Assembly (NCBI GenBank): GCA_021209875.1
Contig: JAGYVD010000010.1
Location: 1 to 64,000, forward strand
From: Rosellinia necatrix
Taxonomy: Eukaryota; Ascomycota; Sordariomycetes; Xylariales; Xylariaceae
Reading direction: 5' to 3'
Length of the DNA stretch: 64,000 nucleotides
The position numbers and the translations under genes were made by a program. Of the stretch, positions 37,451 to 47,700 are shown piece by piece. The notes beneath the pieces were generated by a model, which saw only the letters and a list, made by a program, of their open reading frames with translations, searched no databases and was not told where the DNA came from. Numbering within the stretch: the stretch's first letter is position 1; each line of letters starts with the position of its first letter.

Positions 37451-38403
37451 TTAACTTAAATAATATTTAAATAAAGCTGTTTTAAGTTTAAATTAAATAA
37501 ATATTTATAATAAAACTTAAAAAACGCCTTTTTAAAAGAGTTGCTTATAGTTATATTTTTAATATTATGTTTTTATAAAATAATAATCAGGTTAATAAAA
37601 TAATAAAACTTATGCTTATTATATAGCTTTTTAAAATATTTTTAAAATGTTTTAATATATTTATATAAAATAGCATATTATAAATATAAAAGCTGACCTG
37701 CTGTTTTAACGTAAAGTTTTATTTATTATAAGCTTGCTTTAGCTTTAGCTTAAATAAACGTTATAAAATGTTAGTCGATTATTATAAATAAATATAAAAA
37801 CTGCACTGCTAGTAGAACGTAGCAGTTTATAAAAAATTTTTATATATTAAACAGCAGATATATAGTCTGCTGTTTTATAACTAGTAGTATATAAAAAAAA
37901 ATTAAATATATTATATTAAGCCGGTTTAAATTAAAAACTTTTAATAATATATTCTGGGTTTTATGCGGCATAATTGATTAAAACGTGTAATATATATTTT
38001 ATAATATAAATATATAAAAAAAAAAATATAATAAATATAATATATAATAACAAAAGTTTTTAAAACTTTAGTTATATAATATAGCTGTTAATATTATAGC
38101 TTTATATAATTATAATAAATTAAAGCAAAAAATATAAAATATTTTTAGTCGACTAAAAAAAAAGCTTTGGTTTTTTATTTTAAAATAACGCGTGCTAATA
38201 GTTAATAACTAGATTTTAAAGTTTTAGCTGTAACTTTAATATGTTTTAAATATTATTATTATATAATAATAAATTATAAAAAGCCAGGTTGTTATTAATA
38301 ATTAAATTTATTATTTAAAATATAAAACAACTGGATTTATAATAATTATTATTTAGTTTGCTATATTAATTAAAATATATAAAGTTTATAAAAATATAAA
38401 TAG
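37451..38403. other. AT-rich spacer with small hairpins
   Basis: Two short inverted repeats are visible: ACTGCTA...TAGCAGT at about 37805-37826, and AACAGCAG...CTGCTGTT at about 37852-37876. No gene is recognised. Confidence 0.4.
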
Positions 38404-38424
38404 TTATAATACCGCTATAAAAAG

Positions 38425-38840
38425 CAAATACTTAGATATGTCTAAGTATTTATATTTTAGAGCTAGTTTACAACTTAAAAAATATATATAAATAAAAAGC
38501 AAATATCTAGATATACTTAAGTATTTATATTCTAGAGCCGGTTTACAACTTAAAAAATATATATAGGCAAAAAGCAAATATTTAGATATGCTTAAATATT
38601 TATATTCTAGAGCTGGTTTACGACTTAAAAAGTATATATAAACAGAAAATAAATATTTAAACATATTTAAATATTTATATTTTAAAGCTGGTCTATAACT
38701 TAAAAAGTATATATGGGCAAAAAGCAAATATTTAAACATGCTTAAGTATTTATATTCTAAAGCTGGTTTACGACCTAAAAAGTGTATATAAATAAAAAAC
38801 AAATATTTAAACATGCTTAAATATTTGCTTTTTAAAGCCG
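38425..38840. repeat. Palindromic 75-bp minisatellite, array P5
   Basis: Five to six 75-bp units in the same orientation and phase as P1, and followed by the same downstream sequence. It is therefore the counterpart of P1 in a duplicated segment (22078-24010 against 38425-40070) with fewer units. The minus strand stays open for 136 codons (38404-38814), again from the multiple-of-three period. Confidence 0.9.
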
Positions 38841-39054
38841 GTTTATAATTTTAAAAATAAATATATAAAAATTATTTTAATATAAATATTATTTAAATAA
38901 AAGTTAATTTACTGTAATAATATATATTTTAATATATATTAGTTAATTAAAGCTGTACTAAGTTAATTTTAGCGTGTGCAGGCGTAAAGAATTGCTATTT
39001 AAACTATTTATAAAAAAAAGTATTTTTAGCGCTATATAATAAATTTAAGTAGCG

Positions 39055-39429
39055 CTAATTATTAGTTTTAGTATTGTTTTTTTTATTAAAATTATAAGCG
39101 TTATTTTTTTTGTTAAAGTTGTAAGCGTTATTTTTTTTGTCGAAGTTATAAACGTTGTTTTTTTTGTCGGGGTTATAAGCGTTATTTTTTTTATCGGGGT
39201 TATAAGCGTTATTTTTTTCGTTAGGGTTATAAGCGTTGTTTTTTTTGTTAAAGTTATAAGCGTTGCTTTTTTTATCGGGAAATAAAGCTTGGGGCAGTAT
39301 AAGATCGGCAGAATATTTATTGTTAAATAAATACAGGCCGCTTGTAGCATTTACAAGGTGTTTATTGCCTGTGCTGTTAAAAAAAAAAAAGCAGCTGCAG
39401 CTAGTAGTTAAAATATTGTTTATTTATTT
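39055..39429 (-). pseudogene. YNPDKKNNA-repeat protein, copy 2 (stop-free fragment)
   Basis: A continuous 125-codon stop-free minus-strand frame ending in TAG (39055-39057), with no ATG. It reads ILTTSCSCFFFFNSTGNKHLVN-like sequence aligned residue for residue with the 23-kb copy, then LYLFNNKYSADLILPQALFP, then seven to eight nonapeptides of type YN(P/F)(D/N)KKNNA, ending NNTKTNN. Repeats are hydrophilic and Asn/Lys-rich with a conserved Tyr. A second minus-strand frame (39045-39350) is also open because of the 27-bp period, but reads KKITLITPI and lacks the match to the upstream domain. Survival of the frame in mutated DNA is notable. Probably a fragment missing its first exon; function unknown. 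Confidence 0.55.
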
Positions 39430-40072
39430 TTATATATAAAAAATATGCGAAGCTTGTTGTTATTACCGGTTATATATACGCTGAATATAATATATAGCGT
39501 TATAAGTTTATAATTATTAGATTTATAACTATTAGATTAATAGCTACTTTGTTTGTTAATCTAAAGGCTAATAAGTTATATAATTAAATTAAAAATATTA
39601 TTTAAAATAAATAACAAAAGCAGTTAAACTTAAAATTAAATTATATATTTATAACGTAGCTATATATTTAAGTTAAAAAAAAATAAAGTTAGAATATTTA
39701 ACTAAAATATATAAAATTTTAAAAAGTTTTTAGTTTGTTTAATTAGCTAAATAAATAATAATATAAAAAAAATATAAGCTTAGCTTTTAAAATAAGAAAG
39801 TTTTTGTTAAAAGTTGGCTAGTTTTTATTAATAAGCTTTTTTTTGTTTTTTTTAGCTATATTAAATATTATTTAAAAATATTATTAAGCTAGTAGCGTAA
39901 ATAAAACGTAAAACAAGCTAATTAAACTAGCAGAAAAAAAGCAGGTATAATATTAGTATTAATAAAAAAAATTTGCTAAATAAAAAAGTTTATTTATATA
40001 TAGTTAAATATAAAATAAAGCAGTTTATTTATATAAGTTAGTTTATGCGTGCTAAACAGATAATTTATGCCG
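39430..40072. other. Upstream region of YN-repeat copy 2
   Basis: It matches 23511-24010 with extra sequence at 39800-39930 that is absent from the 23-kb copy. No coding reading stands out. Confidence 0.45.
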
Positions 40073-40175
40073 ATATTTAAATATGTTTAAGTATTTGTTT
40101 TTTAAACTTAATTAATAAAAGAGTCAGTATATATAGGCAGAAAGCGAATACTTAAAAATGCTTAAGTATTTGCTT
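40073..40175. repeat. Two isolated P-type palindromes
   Basis: Palindromes at about 40073-40098 and 40147-40174 (GCGAATACTTAAAAATGCTT... with a matching second arm). They lie 74-75 bp apart, i.e. one minisatellite period, just before the ~61-bp satellite. Confidence 0.8.
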
Positions 40176-40184
40176 TTTTAATTC

Positions 40185-40555
40185 AGCAAAAATAGCGACA
40201 TATAACCTGCTGTTTTTATTAAGTGCATAAATATAGGTTTATAACTGGCAGAAATAGCAACATATAACCTACTGTTTTAATTAAATGCATGTTAACAAGG
40301 GTAGTAACTGGCAGAAATAGTGATATATAACCTGCTGTTTTTATTAGGTGCGTAGATATAGGTTTATAACTAGTAGGGATAGCGACACGCAACCTACTGT
40401 TTTTATTAAGTGTATTGCTGCGGGCCTGTTATAGGCAGGGATAGCAACACGTAACCGGCCGTTTTTATTAGGTGCAGCCATGCGGGGCTTATGACTAGCA
40501 GGGATAGCGACACGCAACCTAGGCTTTTGATGGGCTGGTTTTTTTTGTATGGCAG
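40185..40555. repeat. ~61-bp subtelomeric satellite, array 3 (least mutated)
   Basis: Six units with core ATAACCTGCTGTTTTTATTA and AACTGGCAGAAATAGC. C and G are retained where arrays 1 and 2 have T and A, so this is nearest the ancestral sequence. Its tail (40510-40640) matches the tails of the other arrays. Confidence 0.9.
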
Positions 40556-40602
40556 AAAATCAGCAAAATTTTGACTAAGTCAACAGCCAACAGCAGTAGC
40601 AA

Positions 40603-40649
40603 CCCTAACCTGAAAGCAAAGAGCAATCTACCCCTACCCCTACCCCTGG
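40603..40649. repeat. Interstitial telomere-like sequence
   Basis: CCCTAACC at 40603-40610, then CTACCCCTACCCCTACCCC at 40628-40646, i.e. three variant CCCCTA units, leading directly into the CCTGGCGCTAGCCCCAGG near-palindrome exactly as the true telomere does at 260. The C-rich strand has the same orientation as at the chromosome end. This looks like the fossil junction between an older chromosome end and a telomere-adjacent unit. Confidence 0.85.
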
Positions 40650-41688
40650 CGCTAGCCCCAGGCAGGCTCCACGTCTTAGCTACTAATAAAATAACAAGAT
40701 ATATTAAAATAGAAGTTTAAAAAAAGATATAAATAAAGATATAAGGTAAAATTAAAAGTTAAATTTAATATTAGCTTATAAAATCTAAAATATATATATA
40801 TTTAATTATATAAATAATAATAAATAAGAATTATAAATATTATATATAAATTTATTAATATAATAATAAAATAAATAATGTTTTATTTATATAAAATATT
40901 TAATAAATTATTATTTTTATTATATATAAATATTAATATTATATTTTATAAAATAAAAAGTTAAAAATATTAATTTTTTATATTAAATATTTTTTAATAT
41001 ATATATTATTTTAATATTTTATATTTAGTTTTTATTTAAAGTTTAATTATATTAATTTTAATTTATTATAATAATATTTTAAATATTAAAGTTAAATAAA
41101 TCCTATATATATTTATATATAAATTTCAAATTTTTATATTTTTAATAATTTTTATATATATTAAAATAATTATTTTATTTATTAATAAGAATACTAATAT
41201 ATTATTTTAAGTTTATATATATAAAAGTTTTAAAATAAAATCTTGTTATTATAATATAAATTTAAATAAATTAATTATTTATAAATTTTATTTAAATTTT
41301 ATAATATATTTAATATAAAATTTAAATAAAAAATAAATAAATAATATAATTTAATGCTAATTTTTAATTATTTTATAAAAATTTATTATAGCTAAATATA
41401 TATATTAAAAAAAATTTAACTATTTATTTATATTATATTTAATTTATGTTTATATTTAAATTATTTTATTATATATATTAATTAACCTTTACATATACAA
41501 TATATATTCTGTTTATTTATAAAATAAAATATAACTTTTAATTATATAATATTTATTATATTTAATAATTTTATTAAATAATTATTAAATATAATATTAT
41601 TTTAAATTTTCAATAAAAATTCTGCTAATATATAACTTTTAAAATAACTTTAATAATATAGCTTGTTTTATATATAAAACATATATGC

Positions 41689-41720
<32 letters not shown>

Positions 41721-42529
41721 GCTTATATAAAATATATATATATATAACAGCTATAAATAACAAGAACTAATTGCTATAGTTTAATAATATATATATTATA
41801 TTAAAAAATATAAATATTTATAAATTTTATCTTTAAAAATAGTTTTATATTAAATATTATTAAATTATTTTATATATTATTTTTTAAAATGTTTTATATT
41901 ATAAAATAATTTTTATTTATTTAATATATATTAAATATAATAATATAATTTATATTTTTTATAGTTTGTAATAATAAAATAATTTATATATTTTAAATTA
42001 TAAGATTATTATAATGTTTTATTTTAAAATTATTAAAACTTAATATAAAAATTTTTAAAAGTTTAAAAATATAGATAAAATAATAATATTTTAAAAAAAT
42101 ATAATAAAAATATTAAAAATTTTAAATTTAAATATAATAATATATATATATTTTTAAATTTATTTATTATTTATAATAAATATAATATTATAGTTTTAAT
42201 ATTATATAATATATATAATTAAATTTGTTAAATTTTTAATTTATTTATTATAAATTTAATAAAAGTTTTTAATTATTAAAGACTATATAATAAAATATAT
42301 TTAAAATATATATATTAAAATAATAAATAAAATTTATTTTTGCATTAAATAATAAAATTCTAAATAATATATATATTTTTATGAAATAGATTATTTTAAT
42401 TAATTTTAATAAAATTTAATAATTATATAAAATAAAAATATATATTTGTTTATATATAGTATTTTATATATTAATAATTTTAAAAGATATTATTTATATA
42501 AAAATTTATTTATTAAATTATTAATAATT

Positions 42530-42775
42530 GTTAAAGTAGGTAAAAGTGCTAGGCTTAGTATTATTAGTTGTTTTATTATAAGATTAAATAAAGTGGCCTA
42601 GGCTATTTAGGCTAGCTTATTTAAGCTAGGCCTACTTATTTATTTATATTAATAAATAGAATTCTAAGACTATTTTTAAAATTTTATTATTTTTATTACT
42701 AACTATATATAATATTATAAACTAGACTAGCATATAGGAAAATATAGCTATTTATAGCTTTATACTTTTAACTAG
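42530..42775 (+). mobile_element. Family A element, copy A3 (unit 2 only)
   Basis: Absent from the matching place in unit 1 (near 2212), where ATTAATAAT continues uninterrupted. The ends GTTAAAGTAGGTAAAAG (42530-42546) and the complement of CTTTATACTTTTAAC (about 42760-42774) form an imperfect terminal inverted repeat. Internal TTTAAGCTAGGCCTACTTAT is less mutated than in A1, A2, A4 and A5. It is noncoding. Confidence 0.7.
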
Positions 42776-43072
42776 AAATATTAATAATATTATATATAAA
42801 AATATTTAAATTATAAATAAAATTTATATTTAAAAATATTTAAATTATTAATATTTATATATTAAATTTTATATAATAAATAAAATAAAATTTTAAACAT
42901 AAAAATTTTTTTTTTATATAATTTAAACTTTATATTAAATTATATTAATAATAATTTAAAATTTTTAATAATAAACTTTTTATAAGATTTAATATATATA
43001 AATATATAAATTTTTATTTTATATAAACTTTTTTATTATTATTTATTTATTTTTAATAAATTTATAAACTTG

Positions 43073-43314
43073 GTTAAAAATAAAAGCTATAAATAGCTAT
43101 ATTTTGCTATATATTAATTTATGTTTTAATATTATATATATATAAATAATAAAAACAATAAAATTTTAAATATAGTTTTATAATATTATTTATTAATATA
43201 AATAAATAAGCCTAGCTTAAAATAAGTCTAGCTTAAAATAGTTTATATTATTTTATTTAATTTAATATAAAATCAACTAATAGTATTAAGCTTAGCATTT
43301 TTGTTTATTTTAGT
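43073..43314 (-). mobile_element. Family A element, copy A4
   Basis: Counterpart of A1 in unit 2, in inverted orientation relative to A3 and only about 300 bp from it. Same landmark motifs as A1. Confidence 0.6.
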
Positions 43315-44435
43315 ATAAATATAATATTTATAATATTTAAAACATTATAATTTTAAAAAAAAAAAAATTATAAATTATAAATAAATATTATTAAAAAGTT
43401 AAACTTTTTTTTTATAATTTAAAAATAATATTTAAAAATTACTGGCAAAATTATTTTTTAATTAAAAAACTATAATAAAATATTAAAACATAGTTTAAAA
43501 TGTTATAATTAATATATAAAGTTTAATAATGCTTTAATTTTAATATATTATATATAAAAAGATATTTTAATATTATAAATATATATTTAATATTATATAA
43601 CTAAAATATTTAAAATATAATAATATAATTATTAAAATTATTAAATAAAAACTTTTAGTTTTAAAATTTTAATAATTTAAATTTTTGAAATTAATATTAA
43701 AAAATATATTTTATAAAAATGTTATAAAATAAATATAAATTATTTATAAAATTAATAAAAATTTATTAATATTATTAATAATAAATAGTTTTATTATTTA
43801 TTATTTATTTCATATATAAAAATATAATATATAAAATTATAATTTATAAATTTTATATTTATATGTTTTAATTATTTTTAATATAATTTTATTAATAAAT
43901 ATTTTAAAATTTATAAAATTATTTTTATTTTTATTTTTATATATTATTTATTTATTTAAAATAAAACATTTAAATTTATAATAAAAAATATAAAATTATA
44001 TAATTATTTTATTTTAATATTAAAATTAAATATTATTAAATTAAAAACTATAAAATTATTTTAATATTTTTAATTTATAACATTAAAATTAAAACATAAT
44101 AAAATGTAAAAATATTAAAATTTTATTTTTATAAAAGATTTAAAAATATTTTGTAAATCTTTTTTAATATTATTAATAAAATATATAAAAATTAACTAAA
44201 TAATTATTAAAAGTTTTAATTTAATTTAGAATTTTAATATAATATTAAAACTTTAAAATATTTATAAAAATAAAATGTTTATAATTATTATAATTTTTTA
44301 TTATAAAATAAAATAATATATATATTGTAAAGTTTAATTAATTAAAATTATGTTTATTTATTAATATAAATTAATTATATTTTAAATTTATTTTAAAAGT
44401 TTTATGCTATTTTTATTTTTATATATTGTTGTATT

Positions 44436-44668
44436 AGTTATAAATAAAAAGTTAAAGCTTTAGCAATAAATAATATATTATATAAAAATCTATAAATAAA
44501 AAAAAAAAATAAATAAAAGAATTAGCTTATTAAAATTCTAGTTAAATATAAATATAAAATAAGTCTAGTCTGTGCGTTACAGCTGGTTTATACGTACTAA
44601 TTAGCAATAAATGTACAGATGTCCTATGCGTGCTATATATGCTACAAAAAAACCAGCTATTTATAACT
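44436..44668 (+). mobile_element. Family B element, copy B1 (unit 2 only)
   Basis: An insertion absent from unit 1 (near 3990-4030). The ends AGTTATAAATAAAAAGTT (44436-44453) and the complement of AACCAGCTATTTATAACT (44651-44668) are inverted repeats. The interior includes CTAGTCTGTGCGTTACAGC and GTCCTATGCGTGCTATA, much less AT-rich than the surroundings, so it is relatively recent. Copy B2 lies at 50591-50828 in reverse orientation. It is noncoding. Confidence 0.75.
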
Positions 44669-45003
44669 TATATAATAATTTTAATTTTATATTTTTATTT
44701 AACTTAATTATTAAATAAATTATTATAATTTATTATATAATTATTTAAAAACTTTTAAATTAAAAAGTTTATAAAAATAATATCATATATAATATATTTT
44801 AATATTATTAAATTTTATTATTTATATTAATTTATTAACATAATTAATATTATAATAATTTATGAAAAATAAATATAAAATAATAAAACTATATTAACGT
44901 TTTATGTAATAATTTAATAAAAATAGCAAATTATAAGCTTAATAAAAGCCTAGCTATGCTATTTAAATAAAAGCTGGCTAAAAATAGCTAGCAAACTATT
45001 TTT

Positions 45004-45061
45004 ATTTTATTTATTACAAGCCCGGCCAGGCCCTGCAGGCCTAGCCTAGCCGGCCTAGCCT
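45004..45061. other. GC island, copy 2
   Basis: Identical to 4386-4437 over its core. Flanks differ by G-to-A (GGGCCC to AAGCCC, GTAGG to GTAGA). Confidence 0.75.
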
Positions 45062-45609
45062 AGCCTAGGGTAGATTTTTTAAACACTTTTACTTGTTTAT
45101 ATTATAAAAAAATATTTTATATTTAATATTATTAGTTATTTTAATATAAAAGTTAAAAAAAATATAAGTGAGTTATTTTAAACCTATTTTTTATTTAAAT
45201 TAATTAATAAAATTTATAACTTATATTTAAAATTTTTAATAATTATTATTTATATATATATAATATTATTATATAAATAGTTAAAAATAGTTAAATTGTT
45301 TATTATTATATATATAATATATTTATAATATTAATATATTTATTATAAACTAATATATATAAACTAATAATTATTTATATAAATTAAACTTATTTTTTAT
45401 ATTTATATTAAATTAAAATTTTAATAAACAAAAGTTTTTTTTATATTTTTTATATAAGTTATAATTTATTATTAAATTTTTAACGTTTTAATTAAAATAA
45501 ATATATTATAAATATAATTATTAATTGTTTTATATTTTATTATATAAATTTTAAAATATAATTATAAATTTAATATTTTAATAATATAAATATTTATATA
45601 TATTATTAA

Positions 45610-45847
45610 AATAAGCAAAAATGCAAAGTTTAACACTATTACTTGCTTAACTATAAAATTAAATAAAATAGCATAAACTATTGTAAGCTAAGTTTATTTA
45701 AGCTAGGCCTATTTATTTATATTAGCAAATAAAGTTTTAAAACTAGGCTTAAAATTTTATAAGTTTTATAATTAATATATATATATTATTATAATATGAA
45801 CTAAAATATTATAAATATAGTTATTTATAACTTTATATTTTTAACCA
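45610..45847 (+). mobile_element. Family A element, copy A5
   Basis: Counterpart of A2 in unit 2, with the TAAGCTAGGCCTATTTATTT motif better preserved than in A2. Confidence 0.6.
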
Positions 45848-46609
45848 TATTTATTATATCTATTAAAACAAATTAACAGTTTATATATAAAAATGTTTTG
45901 TTTTATTAAATATAATAAAAATAATAAAACTTAATATAAAAGCTTTAATATATAATTAATAAAATTAACTAAAAATATTTTTAAAAACGCTTATTATAAT
46001 TAAATAAAATTTTAACATAATATAAAAGCAAATTAATATTATTTAAAAATAAATATTAATTATATTATATATTTAAATATATTTAAACATTTTAATTATA
46101 AACATTATAAAATTTATAATTTATTATTTAAATAATATTAATATTAAAATAATTATAATATAATTATAATTAATTTTAAATATTGTTTAAATTTATAAAA
46201 TAAAACTTATTTTTATATTTTTTTTTTATTTTTTTATATTTATATTTTTTTTATATTTATATTGTTTTTATATTTTTTTTATAATTATAAAGTTTTATTA
46301 ATATTAAAATATTTATTTTATTATATGTTTAATATTTTGTAAATATTAAATTAATAAATAAATATATTTATTTAATATTTATATATTATATTATTTTTAA
46401 GTTTAATTTGTTATAAATATTTAAATAATAATAAATTTTTAATACATTAAATAAAATATATTAATTTACTTCAAAAGTTAATATAATTTATATAAAATCT
46501 ATAATTTACAATATCTTTTATAGCTTTAATTAGCTTTATTTTTATCTTTTGTATTTATAATATAGCTTTTTATTTTTACCTTTTAGCTAATAAAATTAAT
46601 TTATACTTT

Positions 46610-47097
46610 TATTTAATTTATTAAATTTATTAAATTCATTCTATTTACTGTATTTATTTACTTGATTTAATTTATTAAATTCATTGTCTTTATTTAATTT
46701 ATTTAATTTATTAAATTTATTGCATTTATTGTATTTATTTAATTTATTTAATTTATTTAATTTATTTAATTGATTTAATTTATTTAATTTATTTATTTTA
46801 TTGAATTTACTTTGTTTATTTAATTTATTTAATTTGTTTAATTCATTTAATTTATTTCATTTATTTTATTTATTTTATTTATTTTATTTATTTTATTTAT
46901 TTTATTTATTTAATTTATTTAATTTATTTAATTTATTGAATTTATTTAATTTATTTAATTTATTTAATTTATTTAATTTATTTAATTCATTTAATTTATT
47001 TTATTTATTGTATTTATTTAATTTATTTAATTTATTGTATTTATTTCATTTATTTAATTTATTGTATTTATTTAATTTATTTAATTTATTTAATTAA
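46610..47097. repeat. 9-bp minisatellite, TTTATTTAA / TTTATTTTA
   Basis: Counterpart of 6190-6575. It includes a run of TTTATTTTA units (46855-46910) between TTTATTTAA units, so the two nonamer types interconvert within one array. Confidence 0.9.
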
Positions 47098-47099
47098 TA

Positions 47100-47580
47100 T
47101 ATTAATAATAGCTTTTAACTAGCTGTAATAACAACATATAACTAGCTGTTTTAATAAGCTGTATTTCTTCAGGCCTATAGCTACCTGGCATATTAACATT
47201 TTATCGGCTGTTTTTATTAAATGCATCCCTGTAAGTCTTATTAGCAGAAACATTTATATATAACCAGCTGTTTTTATTAAGTATAGCCCTGCAAATAAAT
47301 AACTAGCAGAAATATTAACTTGTTACCTGCTGTTTTTATTAAATACAGCGCTACAAGTCTATTATTAGCAAAAATAGCAACATATAACAGTCTGTTTTTA
47401 TTCAATACCGCCCTGCAAATAAATAACTAGTAAAAATAGCGACATATAACCGGCCGTTTTTATTAAATATATCGCTGCAGGCTTATTATAAGCAGAAATA
47501 TTAACATATAACCAGTTATTTTTATTAAATATAGCCCTGCAAGTCTATAACTAATAGAAATAACAACACGCAACCTAAGC
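47100..47580. repeat. ~61-bp subtelomeric satellite, array 2
   Basis: About eight units with core TATAACCAGCTGTTTTTATT at 60-62-bp spacing, intermediate in mutation between arrays 1 and 3. Confidence 0.85.
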
Positions 47581-47700
47581 TTTTAATAAACTAAGCTTTT
47601 TTATATAGCAAAAAACTAGCAAAATTTTAACTAAATTAACAGCTAACAGCAGTAGCAACTTTAACCCGTAAACAAAAAATAATCTAACTTTAGCGCCTGT

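Larger units (their letters stand above)
40645..47700. repeat. Subtelomeric repeat unit, copy 2
   Basis: Colinear with 260-7240 (offset about 40.4 kb). It lacks family C and has two extra insertions relative to copy 1: family A copy A3 and family B copy B1. An (AT)n tract lies near 41688-41716. No coding frame is seen; the 98-codon frame at 46801-47097 is the 9-bp minisatellite. Parts not listed separately are AT-rich DNA with nothing else recognised. Confidence 0.85.

Noticed and set aside
39045..39350. 101-codon minus-strand ORF with KKITLITPI repeats.
   Set aside because: Alternative phase of the 27-bp minisatellite. The other minus-strand phase matches the upstream domain and both other copies.
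46801..47097. 98-codon Leu/Phe/Asn open frame.
   Set aside because: Pure 9-bp minisatellite translation.
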